From: Lunularia cruciata
Taxonomy: Eukaryota > Streptophyta > Marchantiopsida > Lunulariales > Lunulariaceae
DNA length: 64,000 nucleotides
Direction of reading: 5' to 3'
NCBI GenBank assembly: GCA_948567375.1
Contig: OX419760.1
Span: forward strand, 58,590,001 to 58,654,000
Made by a program: the position numbers and the translations under genes. The number at the start of each line of letters is the position of its first letter. Positions within the stretch are counted from its first letter, which is position 1. Positions 10,718-21,879 of this stretch are shown piece by piece. The notes below the pieces were generated by a model. The model was not told the DNA's origin and did no database searches. It saw only the letters and a list, made by a program, of their open reading frames with translations.

Positions 10718-11553
10718 CAAAGGATGGCAAGACCCCATCACGCTGTACAAGGATGAGATAAAATAGATAAAATGGGGCTAAGCCCCAATAGAGTCAATAT
10801 GAGAAATCTGCCTTACCGCACCTAAGATATACAAGCTATGCAAGGTGTATGGTCTACAAACACCTGGAGCATCTAAAGAAGCATCACCTAGTGTGATTGC
10901 TTTGCTATGGATTGCACCAGCCACTGCCCTTGGTAGAGCAATGGAAACATGCTGTCTAAAATATGCTACAAAGTATGAGAGTGAGAGTGGTATCCCCTAC
11001 GCCTAACATGATAAGTTCTCATGCACTCCCAAACAAATGTGTTAAATGCCATCTCCATTGCTCCATATAACTCCAAGGCTAGACGAACAAAGAGGTGATC
11101 TCGCTGCATACCCCTATACTTGTAGACCTTGCGAGTTGCTGCTGAACTTGATGCCCATCCAAGGGGATGGGTAATCACTCCCTCCGAAACTTATCATGAG
11201 TATGGTCCATAACCACGACATCCACTATTGTCACCTGATCATCTCGGATCAAGTATAAGTCTGCCCTAAAACATGTTATTTGCAAAGCATACAAATGCTC
11301 CTTCCAAGCCAAGCATCCACTATCTCATGCCATAGTAAACACTATGTCCCTAATAGCATCATATGTAGCTATCCTCTGTCCTCCAAAAGGACACCGTGTC
11401 AGATGGACCGCTGATATATCTAGTGTAGAACCAGACTCACAAGTGAGTAATGAAGATACAAATGGGTGGACCAAACCTAGGCAAAATCTCATTACTATAG
11501 GTAAAGTAGTTGGTGCAAGTCAAAATGCCCTAATGCACAATCGAGGTAGGATC
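10718..11553 (-). mobile_element. LINE copy 2, 3' segment
   Basis: This is the reverse-complement match of 550-1400 (LINE copy 1), including the 3' tail and the C-terminal domain (frame 11178-10966: ITHPLGWASSSAATRK and the QRDHLFVRLALELYGAM block). Frames are broken. It is cut at 11553 by gypsy-A and continues at 19604. Joining the two flanks restores the same order as copy 1 around positions 550-560. Confidence 0.85.
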
Positions 11554-12246
11554 TGTGAGCCGGCCTATCTCTCACTCAGGATGAACCTCTGATGGCTATT
11601 ATGGTAGCGCACCATGGACTAAGAAGGCAAGGAACCCCAACTCCATCATACTCCTCCAAGGCTAACACTCCAAGACTCAAGACATTGCTCACTAGAGAAC
11701 TCAATGAGAGAGAGATAGTTGCAAAATGAAAGGATGATGAGTACCTCCTCACCCCTTGTTTATATACTTGTGAAATAGTTATGTACCAAAGTTACTAATT
11801 ACCGTAGTAACTCAAGTTACTAGACTAAAAGTCAAGTAAAGTCAAAAAGTAGAAAGGAATATCCATTCACATGGGCATATTCCCCTAAGCATGTGGTCTT
11901 ATCTTGACCCAACCACTAAGTCAAGGATTCCTTCACATGGGCTATCCTTGGACTAAAGAAGAATCCAAAACAAAAAGGCTTGCGGGCCCAAGAGTTCTCA
12001 ACTCTTTCCTCAAAGCCAAACACCTAGGAATAATACCAAGTCAACACACTAAAATCCAAAATAGTGGTGCTCATCTTTTCTACTTCCTCTAAAGTAAGGT
12101 TCCCTCTATCTTAGCTATGACTAACTTTAGCTAACCATGACTAATATAGAACCATCCTTTATCTCTATATAAATAATATCTCTTAATTACTTGTAATACC
12201 AAGCTAAATATCACAATACCACACACATGCACAAATGGGTGTTACA
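11554..12246 (-). repeat. Gypsy-A 3' LTR
   Basis: 693 bp. A minus-strand TATATAAAC at 11758-11766, followed by a C/T-rich initiator-like region, is a good candidate core promoter. It is conserved in the copies at 18911-19603 and 23075-23758. Confidence 0.93.
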
Positions 12247-12256
12247 TTTACCCCCG
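12247..12256 (-). other. Gypsy-A polypurine tract
   Basis: The minus strand reads CGGGGGTAAA, directly followed by the LTR start TGTAACACCC. Confidence 0.8.
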
Positions 12257-12294
12257 AACTAAGTTTTCACTTTGTCCTCAAAGTGAAGGTCTCT

Positions 12295-12939
12295 CTACCT
12301 TCTATGGTACATCTTCAACTTATCATGGTTAATCCTATCAAAGTGTCTTCCTCCCAACTTCTTGAGATCATAGGTGTAATTGCCCCACACCCTCTCCACT
12401 ATGAAAGGTCCAAAGTACTTAGGCAAAAACTTCTTTTGCACTCTCTTGAATCGAATGGAATCAAACAACATTACCCAATCACCTTCTTTGAAAGTCTCCA
12501 CCTTCTTCTTGCCTTGCCTCTTGTCATAGCTCTCCTTTTGTTTCCTTTGGGCTTGCTCCACTTGAACCATAGCAACTACTCTTGCCTCTTCCAACTCCAT
12601 GAGTTGATCCTTCCTTGACTTCTCTGCATCACCTCCTTGTGCTTTCTTTAATCTCCTATGAATGCTTTGGAAGGTAGGAAGATCAAAGTGAATAGGTAAG
12701 GTAGACTCAATACCATACACCAATTGAAATGGAGAATATCCAGTGGAAGTCTTCATGGTTATCCTATACTCCCACAAAACTGCATGAATCCTCTTGTCCC
12801 AATGATGTTTAGCCCCCTCCATTTCTGCATCTTTGGCCAACATCATGCACAAGGTCTGATTGGTTCTCTCTGCCAAGCCATTGGAATTTGGCTTATAGGA
12901 TGTAGATACTCTATGTGTGATAGAGAAATGTTGTAGCAT
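12295..12939 (-). pseudogene. Gypsy-A integrase, C-terminal half
   Basis: This 214-codon frame is in the same phase as the upstream pol frame but separated from it by TGA at 12955-12957. It contains the integrase Glu region (SYKPNSNGLAERTNQTL), the conserved W-E-Y and STGYSPFQLVYG blocks, and the C-terminal DNA-binding module (FKEGDWVMLFD...KKFLPKYFGPF). No chromodomain is visible before the end, so the element is not an obvious chromovirus. Confidence 0.9.
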
Positions 12940-12954
12940 GGCTGTAGTAATGCT

Positions 12955-15636
12955 TCATGTAAACTCTCCTCCTCTATCAGAAACCAACTCCAAAGGGCAT
13001 CCAAACCTAGTGATAATGCATTCATAAAGAAATCTACCCACTTCATCTTCATTCTTGCCTCTAGCCTCAACCCACTTGGTAAGGTAATCAGTAACTACCA
13101 CAATGTACCGATTGTTCCTTGGGGTTCTATTGAGAGGACCTACAAAATCAATTCCCCACTTCTCAAAAGGTCCTAGTAATGGAATTGATCTAAGTGGTGG
13201 AGTGGATGTAGACTTTCTAGCAAAAGCTTGACAAACATGACAAGTTTTGCAATAATCAAGACAATCCTTGAAAATCCCTCTCCAATGGTACCTTGCATCT
13301 AGAATCTTGAAAGCAATCACCTTTCTTGCAAAGTGTCCTCCACATACTAAACCTTCATGAAACTCCTTTATGAGTAGGATAGACTCTTCCTTACCCACTG
13401 CTCTTCGAAGTAGACCATCTGCTCCTTGGTGAAAAAGAATATCCTCCACCATTGTGTAAGGTCTAGATCTTGCTGCAAGGGCCTTCCTCTCCCTAGCATG
13501 CATCCCTTCTGGATAGTTACCTCTTGTCACAAAATCCACAATCTCCTTGTACTCTATTGGAACCTCTTGAGTGATTGAGATTGTCATGAGCTCCTCATCC
13601 AGGAAGGAATCATCCACTGGCTCATCTCCATCATGATCATAGGCTCTAGATAACAAATCAGCATTTGCATGTTTCTTTCCTGGCCTATCCTCAATGGTGT
13701 AGTCATACTTAGACAAGAGTATCATCCACCTTGCTAGTCTCTCTTCAACATTAGGCTTGTTGAAGATGTACTTCAAAGCCTTTTGATCCGTGACAATGGT
13801 GGCTTTCCCTCCAATCAAGTAGTGTCTAAACTTCTTGAGACCAAAGATCACTGCCAACCCTTCTCTCTCCGTGACAGAGTAGTTCTTCTCTGCTGAAACC
13901 ATCTGCCTACTAGCATAAGCTATTGGATGATCATGCCCATCTTGGTCTAATTGACTAAGAGTGCATCCTATAGCTACATTAGAAGCATCAGTGTAGAGGA
14001 TGAAAGGCTTACTCCAATCAGGTTTAGCAAGAATTGGAGCTACAACAAGAGATTGCTTGAGCTCCTCAAAAGCTTTGAGAGCCTCCTTGTCTTCCAAAAT
14101 CACCATGTAATCTACATCCTTCTTCATGTAGATGGTCAATGCATAAGCCTTGTTGGAAAATGAGAAGATGAACCTCCTATAGTACCCAACCATCCCCAAG
14201 AATTGGCGTAACTTTGTCAAGCTTGAAGGGAATGGAAGGTCTGAGATTTTCCTCACCTTCTCAGGATCAATTGCTATTCCATCCTTGGAGATGATGTGCC
14301 CCAAAAGTAGACCTTCTTCACATCCAAAAATGCACTTCTTTGGGTTGAGTGGTGCATTTGCCTCATCCAAGCGTTGCAAGACTTTGATTAGGTGCTCAAA
14401 GTGCTCCTCCTTGCTCCCATAGACACAAAAGTCATCAATGAAGTCTCTGACAAATTTCCCAATGAAAGGTTCAAATACCTTGTTCATGAACCATTGGAAT
14501 GTGGCTGGAGCATTGCAAAGCCCAAAAGGCATGACCTTGAAAGTGTAAGTTCCCCAAGGTGTGGTGAATGTGGTGAGTTGTTGATGCTCTGGTGCAATCT
14601 TGATTTGGTTATATCCACTATAACCATCTCCAAAATTGTATTTCTCATGACCTGCAACCTCCTCCAAGATCTCATCAATGAACGGCAATGGGTAGTAGTC
14701 CTTCTTGGTAACAGCATTGAGCTTCTTGTAATCCACACATACCCGAAGCTTGCCATTCTTTTTCTTCACAATGACAATTGGAGACACCCATTCTGAATTC
14801 TCCACCTCAAAGATAAATCCTGCCTCCTTGAGCTTATCAATCTCCTCCTTCACAACCAAAGATATTGGTGGGCTAATGCGACGTTGCTTTTGGCGGATTG
14901 GTCTTGCATGTGACTCCACCTCTATCTTGTGCTCCTCCAAGGTGACTTCCTTCAAATCCTTGTAACTGAAAGCAAACACATGGATGAACTTGCGGAAAAT
15001 CTCCTCAAATCTCACCTTCTCCTCCTTGGTAACATTTGGGCCATACTTGAGGGTAGCTAACCTTCTCTCTACTTCCTCAAGTGTCAATGGTGATTTGTCT
15101 GGGTCCTTCAAAACCTCTGGCTTAGGTGCAAAATCCATAGCACACAAGGGATAAACATCTAAATCAGATTCAGATTCATCCTCCTCCGTGGAAGTCTCCT
15201 CCTCCATGCTTGTGTCCACACTTGAAGCTACTTCTTCAGAATCTGATTCCCAATAATCAGAAGATGGTGTATCTGAATGTGAAGTGTTGGTGGTGTTAGT
15301 CATAGGAACAGTGACTCTATGGTTTGATGGCCCAATCCTCAAGTACCCTTTGTGCCATCGATCAGTTGTGCGTGCTGCTCTCAACCATGGCCTCCCAAGA
15401 AGTAAGTCATAGCTTGAATCCTTCAAGACTTGGAAAGTCATGAGATTTTGAACTCCCATAACTGAAACTACCACCTTGTCCATCACTCCTACTGGTCGAA
15501 CTTGTTGCTTGTTTTCCATGCTCACCACAAATGTTGAAGGTCTTGAGGGTATCATACCCAACTTCTTCATCAACCTTTCTGACATGGCATTCACTGCTGA
15601 TCCTCTCAACCAATGCATCTTTGATGTTGTGACCAT
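12955..15636 (-). pseudogene. Gypsy-A pol: protease end, reverse transcriptase, RNase H, integrase start
   Basis: This long frame (893 codons) begins in the protease (SAVNAMSERLMKKLGM; DLLLGRPWL at about residues 78-86). It then runs through reverse transcriptase (GKLRVCVDYKKLNAVTKKDY; GYSGYNQI; catalytic FIDDFCVYG), RNase H (FILYTDASNVAIGCTLSQ; VTEREGLAVIFGLKKFRHYL) and the integrase zinc finger (H...C-x2-C in YCKTCHVC). It stops just after the first two integrase catalytic Asp motifs (WGIDFVGP and VSDRGGEF). Most catalytic residues are intact, which suggests a rather young insertion. The protease active site itself is disrupted by the frameshift near 15620. Confidence 0.93.
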
Positions 15637-16384
15637 TCACTCTCACATCAATCTTGGAGGCATATTCACAAGCCTCCCATGGTGTTGGCTTGGCATCCAC
15701 CACCCCCATTGATATTGGAACTTTTGCCTTCTTCTTCTTCTTGCTCCTTGTAGAAGTCAAACCACCTCTAAGCTCCTTTCTCAAGGTAGGGTTCAAAGCA
15801 ATCAATTGGCCCACTGTGATGTTAGCCTTGTGACTACCAACATCCTCCAACACATTGTAATTCCATTGTTGCTTTGAAATCAAGAAATCCTCCATCCCCA
15901 ACTTCTTCCTTGGAGTCTTTGTTGTTGATAATGTTGAGGTGCGAGTGCTCCAAGTAGACATAGGAGTATCCTTGCTTGAAGTAAATCCTTGAGAAGAGTG
16001 AACATCTTCTGCAAAACGAGCTCTCTTCTTCTCTTGTGCCAAAAGCTCCAAATTAAGACCCTTGGGGTTTGAGCACTCTCCCTTCTCATATTTGCTCTCA
16101 ACCACATCTATGGATGCTATCCCCTTACCTTTGTTGGGATTAGGAGCCACTTGGGTTTCACTACCTCCCTCTTTCCCTCTATTGGCTCTCTCATAACCCC
16201 TTCCTCCATGGTAAGTGGAATTTGGGCAATTCCTTTGGATATGGCCTCTTCCTCCACAACCAAAACAATTTATATCATTGAAATTGTTGGTTGGTTGGCC
16301 TCCTCTATATGGATAGTTTCCATAACTCCTAGGCCCTCTCCCTACATTCTGATCCACCTCTCTCTTCTCCCATAGTTGCACCAC
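15407..16384 (-). pseudogene. Gypsy-A nucleocapsid zinc knuckle and protease N-terminus
   Basis: This is a continuation of gag in the same phase after the TAA at 16409-16411. It has the CCHC knuckle CFGCGGRGHIQRNC (residues 40-53), a low-complexity Ser/Thr/Lys linker, then the segment leading to the aspartic protease (KIDVRVNGHNIKDALVE). The expected Asp-Gly-Gly-Ser active site is interrupted by a small indel near 15620. The real continuation is the frame at 15636-12955, so the last about 70 codons of this frame are out of register. Confidence 0.85.
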
Positions 16385-16408
16385 ATTGATCTCGAGATCC
16401 GCAAGTTG

Positions 16409-17110
16409 TTATGTGATGGTTTGGAGTGGATCTTTTGGTGGAGGTGCAAGAATTGGAGCAACTACTACTTGTGGTGCAACCCTTGTCACCAAAGTATCCG
16501 AAGTTCCACCATACTTGTAGCCTTGAGGAGGATGCACAACCTCCTTCACCACCAAATCACTCTCATCTCCTTCCAAACTCTCCTCCATACGAATTGCGAT
16601 CTTGATAGCTTCAACCTTGGAAGAAGTTTTCTCATATCTCACCTTGCTTCTAATTTGTGGTCTCAACCTTCCCACAAAATTCTTGGTAAGCATGGCCCCT
16701 ATGCCAATCATTGTAGTCTCCACATCATCTCCACCCTTCCTCAACACTATGCGAAACCTGGACTCTAACTTTTCCACTCTTTCCACATAGACTCTCACTT
16801 TCTCTCCATCTCCTTGCTTGAGAAATGTAACCTCACTCATCAATCTCTCATAACTCTCATCAAGAAGAAAGTTCTCAATGAGTGCTGAAGTCAAAGTGTC
16901 CCAAGACTCCTCTTCCCCATCTCTCCTATCTCTCTTTTGGTATTCTGACTCATACCATGTAAGTGCTGCATCCTCAAAGAAATTTGGTAATAATGAGGCC
17001 CACTCATTCTTCCTCCTCTCATTGTTTCCTATGTAAGCTCTCTTGAAATCTCTCACAAAGGCCTCCACATCTTCTCCATCCTTGCCAAAAAAAACCAAAA
17101 GTTTCTCCAT
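16409..17110 (-). pseudogene. Gypsy-A gag (capsid part)
   Basis: A 233-codon frame starts at ATG 17110 with MEKLLVFFGKDGEDVEAFVRD. It has the retrotransposon gag helical core (ALTWYESEYQKRDRR; LTSALIENFLLDESYERLMS; FLKQGDGEKVRVYVERVEKL). It ends at TAA, one base change from CAA, immediately before the zinc-knuckle part at 16384. It would assemble the virus-like particle. Confidence 0.9.
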
Positions 17111-17343
17111 CTTAACCCCTCACTATCTTTCTTTTCTCTCAATTTTTTTTCTCTTTTCTTTTCTCTCACTCTATTACTAAAAGAGTATATACATGACTAA
17201 CACCATCTGAGAATAATCCACTCTAGGGGACACAAAAGTTTCAGGTTGCTCCAAGATTTCTATAGCAACATCAAATCCTAGAGTGCATATTAATCTAACT
17301 CTCATGGATAGTTTATCCATGAGTTGAAAGATTATCTCAATCA

Positions 17344-17817
17344 CTAATCTTGAGAACTAGCTGATGAAGGTGGTAGTATTTCTATAGCTGTACTAAGACT
17401 CTCTCCAAGATCCTTCACCAAAGTCTCCAAAAGTGCTTTTATTCTCTTACACTCATGTCCTTTTGGAAGTCCTTCCACTCCACAAACCTCACACAACTCC
17501 TTGGTCTTAGCTCTTCTCCCTCCTAATCTTGGTGAAGAAGGTCCAACATGCAAACCCAAGTCAAGTAAGCCTCTCCTTTCCCTCAATCTCTTGCTCTCAA
17601 AGGTCAATGGACATGAACTTGCCTTATGTCCCTTCTCTTCACATAGAAAGCACTTAGACTCGCTCTTTCCTCCAAGTGGTGTAGGTTTCTGAATCCTCTC
17701 AACACTCTCTTCAAATTCTATTGTAAACTCTCTTTTCCTCAAATCCACCCCTACAATCACCTCAAACCCTTGGGGAACCTTGCATAATCTCAATTTCCAC
17801 TCTTGATGACACTCCAT
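17344..17817 (-). CDS. Extra zinc-knuckle ORF upstream of gypsy-A gag
   Basis: A 157-codon uninterrupted ORF lies between the primer-binding site and gag, in a different frame from gag and separated from it by about 230 bp. It has a CCHC knuckle CFLCEEKGHKASSC (C56, C59, H64, C69) and a second Cys/His cluster C109-x2-C112...H121-x-C123. An acidic N-terminal region and a Ser-rich C-terminus lie around them. An extra ORF between 5' LTR and gag is known from Tat/Ogre-type gypsy elements, but I do not recognise this protein. It has no stops although gag and pol do. Its role (RNA binding is suggested by the knuckle) is inference. Confidence 0.6.
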   Translation of the reverse strand: MECHQEWKLRLCKVPQGFEVIVGVDLRKREFTIEFEESVERIQKPTPLGGKSESKCFLCEEKGHKASSCPLTFESKRLRERRGLLDLGLHVGPSSPRLGGRRAKTKELCEVCGVEGLPKGHECKRIKALLETLVKDLGESLSTAIEILPPSSASSQD

Positions 17818-18653
17818 GTTCCCAAGATGAATCTAAACACTCACACATGCTTTTTGTTGATCTCAAACTTCTCATGCATGAGATCTCCACTCTGTAGAAT
17901 TGACCCTTACTCACAATGTCACTCAAATCTCCTAATCACTATGTCATAGTCCTCTGAAATTTTTCACATTTGATCACAACTCTAGAGCGTCACTCCCTGC
18001 AAAATTTTAGATCTTTTCATTAAGCCATTTGGCCTAGAGACGTTTCTATTCAGCACCCATGTTTCAGATTTGGTCTGAAAACTACCCCCTCCACTTCAAA
18101 AACTCATTTCTTCCTGCGCAAAAACGATCTCTCTCTAGTTTTTGTTGCAGCATGTAGGATACAATGCATTGAATTTTCTTGGAAATTTTCAAGACAATTC
18201 ACTGAAAATTGAAGAAATGGGAGACTCTGTACAATTTTCTAGAGAGCATGCAGTTGCGGGAGCACTTTACCCTATCAACTTTCAAAAATTCTAGCTCAGT
18301 GCGCATAGTAGCTCTGATAATAATTTCAAGTGTGCTAACTAAAAGATAACCCAAGCTATTATGTGTAGAAATTTCAAATTCAGATCTTAAATTTGAGATT
18401 TTGCCCAAAATCACCTTAATCTCCAAAATCTGCAATCCACCTCACACAATCTTTCCAATTCCTCTCATGTGTACAAGATGTACAAAATCACCTCAAAGAC
18501 ATCCTCATGAACTACAGGGTATACAAATGGATCTTGGTTCTCTAACATAAGTTCAGCCCTCTCCTCTCCTAATGTTCTCTCCAAGTGAGCTCTCATAGCC
18601 TCCTTCTTCCTAATGTAGAATTGAACGCGGAACATTATCTTGCCTTCTAGAGA
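17818..18653 (-). other. Gypsy-A untranslated leader
   Basis: This is about 0.8 kb between primer-binding site and the extra ORF. Small frames (18435-18199, 18734-18465) show no domain. It is presumably packaging or leader sequence, by position only. Confidence 0.5.
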
Positions 18654-18672
18654 GGTCCCGGCAACGGAACCA
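18654..18672 (-). other. Gypsy-A primer-binding site (tRNA-Asp-like)
   Basis: The minus strand reads TGGTTCCGTTGCCGGGACC directly against the inner LTR end. It is close to the TGGCGCCGTTGCCGGGGA tRNA-Asp complement used by many plant gypsy elements. Confidence 0.8.
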
Positions 18673-18910
18673 TGTGTGCTGGCCTCTCTCTCACTCAAGA
18701 TGAACCTCTGATGGCTATTATGGTAGCGCACCATGGACTAAGAAGGCAAGGAACCCCAACTCCATCATACTCCTCCAAGGCTAACACTCCAAGACTCAAG
18801 ACATTGCTCACTAGAGAACTCAATGAGAGAGAGATAGTTGCAAAATGAAAGGATGATGAGTACCTCCTCACTTCTTATTTATATACTTGTGAAATAGTTA
18901 CGTACCAAAA
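18673..18910 (-). repeat. Partial tandem LTR copy, gypsy-A
   Basis: 238 bp matching the first about 240 bp (plus-strand order) of the 693-bp LTR. It ends abruptly at GTACCAAAA where the full LTR begins at 18911. It lies between the full LTR and the primer-binding site, making the 5' end of the element composite. Confidence 0.9.
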
Positions 18911-19603
18911 TGTGAGCCGGCCTGTCTCTCACTCAAGATGAACCTCTAATGGCTATTATGGTAGCGCACCATGGACTAAGAAGGCAAGGAACCCCAACTT
19001 CATCATACTCCTCCAAGGCTAACACTCCAAGACTCAAGACATTGCTCACTAGAGAACTCAATGAGAGAGAGATAGTTGCAAAATGAAAGGATGATGAGTA
19101 CCTCCTCACCCCTTATTTATATACTTGTGAAATAGTTACGTACCAAAGTTACTAATTACCGTAGTAACTCAAGTTACTAGACTAAAAGTCAAGTAAAGTC
19201 AAAAAATAGAAAGGAATATCCATTCACATGGGCATATTCCCCTAAGCATGTGGTCTTATCTTGACCCAACCACTAAGTCAAGGATTCCTTCACATAGGCT
19301 ATCCTTGGACTAAAGAAGAATCCAAAACAAAAAGGCTTGCGGACCCAAGAGTTCTCAACTCTTTCCTCAAAGCCAAACACCTAGGAATAATACCAAGTCA
19401 ACACACTAAAATCCAAAATAGTGGTGCTCATCTTTTCTACTTCCTCTAAAGTAAGGTTCCCTTTATCTTAGCTATGACTAACTTTAGCTAACCATGACTA
19501 ATATAGAACCATCCTTTATCTCTATATAAATAATATCTCTTAAGTACTTGTAATACCAAGCTAAATATCACAATACTACACACATGCACAAATGGGTGTT
19601 ACA
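18911..19603 (-). repeat. Gypsy-A 5' (outer) LTR
   Basis: 693 bp, same length as 11554-12246. It is followed by GATCC, which joins to the LINE copy 2 continuation. Confidence 0.93.
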
Positions 19604-20373
19604 GATCCAAGAGTCTGCACCCTTGTCGGAGCAAGAGCAAAGAAGTGCTCTAGTAGCCCGAGGAATGGACAAGTCAACTAAGAGAGAATGTAGCATATGT
19701 TTGCACTATTGCTCCGTCAAGGAAGACTGTAAATTATAGTCCAATCTAATGATAGTGAAGCAAAAGATGGAAGGTCCTTGCATGCACGTGGGGAGAGACT
19801 ATCTCTCATCTGCCGCAATACCATCTAGAGAAAAAAAGGATCCCTCTTCCATCTTTGTCACACAAGTCTGCAAAACCAACCTATCAACAACCACAAAACG
19901 GAGAAAATATGAGTGTAGAGAGAGCCAAACTATCCAAAAACGCTACAAGTGCCATCTCCTCCATAGATAGCAAGCCAACCCCTTTGTATGAGATTAGAAG
20001 AGATATCTATCTATGTGCCAAATCCTTTATCACACACTCAAATGTCTTTGGTCCAATAATATCACCAAGACTCTCATAATCCTCCTATCAAAGGCTTTCA
20101 AGCATGATAGGAAGGTCAAAGAGGGAGAATTGTGCATAGTAAGTAAGTCAGATGACAAGCAATACTAGAGGAAAGTATACCAAATGCCACTTGCGGATCT
20201 TGTAGTAAAGGAAGGTTATCCACATGGAGAATATCATCTACAAGGGCAACGTCTAAGAGAAGTATGACAAAATCCTCAAATCCTACTAGCACTCCAAGAA
20301 CATGTAGTCTATATGGAGATGTGATACACCTCTTGGAAGCTCAAGGTGGAGAGAGATACCTAAAGGGGACCAT
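19604..20373 (-). mobile_element. LINE copy 2, middle segment
   Basis: 19604 to about 20140 is the reverse-complement match of 1-550 (LINE copy 1). The remaining part continues the reverse transcriptase C-terminal region on the minus strand, with frame traces such as WSPLGISLHLELPRG. It is broken by stops and interrupted at 20374 by a solo LTR. Confidence 0.85.
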
Positions 20374-21879
20374 TGTGGTACCTACAATTTTTTTGTTTTT
20401 TGAGAGTAAAATTAGTTATTAGAAGTGGAAAGAGTTAGAAAACAATTAGTAAGTTAAGTTTATATAAGTCTCGGTAGGAATAGTAGAAGAAGGAATCAAA
20501 TCCATTGATGTAGAATCTAATCCAAGGATGACAAACCAATTTGAGCACTTTGGTTTGAGAGGAGACACAATTCAATTTGAGGATACTTTGCATCGGAATG
20601 AAAGTTGGAGGTCAAGATTACTATGGGGCTTGTATCTTGGTGACTAGATGTCCAAATTGTGCGTGCTATATCTCATTGGAAGTGTCCTTTTTAGGGCTTT
20701 TTTGGGGACCAAAATCATAGATTTTGGAGGTTTGTAGCCAAAGTTGCAAGTATCCAAAGGTTTTGGAGTAGATGTATGGAGTAGTTGAGTACTTTGGGTA
20801 TAGAAGCTACTTTGCCTTAGATTGAATGTGAACCAATCCAAGGAACTCAAACATCAGATGTAGGTGACTTTGGGTGAATTACTAGAGGCATATGAGGAAG
20901 TTAGAATTGGAAAATAGGATAAAATTAGGATACCTATGACTTTGCTTCAGTTCAAACTGAAGATACAATAGAAATAGAAGAAGAAATAGCAATAGTAGAT
21001 AAACCCAAAGTGCAAGAGATGATTGAAGGTACATCGGGTGTAGAAGCTGAAGTAGAAGTAGACATCGGATTGGATTAGGAGTAACAATTTTGAGATGTAA
21101 AGAGGTATATATGGAGAGGTGGAGTAACACTTTGGTTTTGAAGATTTCTAGGTAGCAATTGATGTGGTTTAATTAGTTTTGATCATTTTTGAGTGCGCTG
21201 CCTATTTAAAGGAGACATTGTAGTGTTGTATTTGATTCAATTCAGTGTTAAAGTTTTGAAGTTGAGTAAGCAAAGCACTATAACTCAATTCTTGTTTCTT
21301 TAGCTTAATTTCAAGTATGAATCTTGTAGGTCAGTTTGTGAGTGTTTAGAGAAGTTTGAATTGCATTTTGTGTGCTAGATGTTGGATTTTGTAGCACTGA
21401 TTCACATTTTTTGTGTTTGAACTTGAGTGGAGTGCAATTGAGGCAATGCCTTGATGAATCTGTGAGGAATTGTAGTGTTGGTAGTATTTTGCATTTGTGA
21501 TCACAATGCTAGATTGATGCAAGGTAACTTTGATTGAGGAAGTTGTGCCTTCAATAGAAGGGTGGAACACAATTCCATGTGAAGTTGTTTTGTGGTGAAG
21601 TAGCCTTCTTTGCGAGAACTAAATCATCACAATCAAGATTGATTTGGAAATATTTGAAGAATTGTGATTATTGGCATTGTTTGCTTGTGATAAGATTGTA
21701 TTTAAGTACTTGTTACTCTTTTTTGGTGTGGTTTCTACCCAAGAGATGAAAGAAGCAACCAAGAAGAACTGATTGGTTACTATTTACTTTTATATTTGAC
21801 CATTTTTTACTCATATCTCTATGGGATTGAATGATTACTTATTGATTATCACAAAAGTAATACTTGCTGGTTTTTCACA
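20374..21879 (+). mobile_element. Solo LTR, long-LTR gypsy family (short form)
   Basis: This 1506-bp unit starts TGTGGTACCTACAATTTTT and ends CTGGTTTTTCACA. It matches the two ends of the long LTRs of element B (26757-32456, 38309-42045) and the solo LTR at 30237-32143. The flanks are ACCAT (20369-20373) and ATCAT (21880-21884), a 5-bp duplication with one change; removing LTR and duplicate restores the LINE reading frame. The LTR-internal ORF is reduced to its last part near 20960-21080. Confidence 0.85.

Larger units (their letters stand above)
11554..19603 (-). mobile_element. Ty3/gypsy element (gypsy-A), complete with composite 5' LTR
   Basis: On the minus strand: outer LTR 18911-19603, partial second LTR 18673-18910, primer-binding site 18654-18672, leader, extra zinc-knuckle ORF 17817-17344, gag 17110-16409, zinc knuckle and protease start 16384-15407, pol 15636-12955, integrase C-terminus 12939-12295, polypurine tract 12247-12256, 3' LTR 11554-12246. 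Both full LTRs are 693 bp, with TGTAACACCC...CCGGCTCACA ends and about twelve differences, nearly all transitions. The 4-bp GATC is present on both sides. LINE copy 1 at about 550-560 shows the uninterrupted target. The order reverse transcriptase-RNase H-integrase defines gypsy. In-frame stops at 16409-16411 and 12955-12957 and a frameshift near 15620 inactivate it. Confidence 0.95.

Noticed and set aside
12235-12618. Plus-strand frames across gypsy-A and copia, some with Leu-rich stretches
   Set aside because: Antisense shadows of pol and integrase; codon pattern and motifs are on the minus strand.
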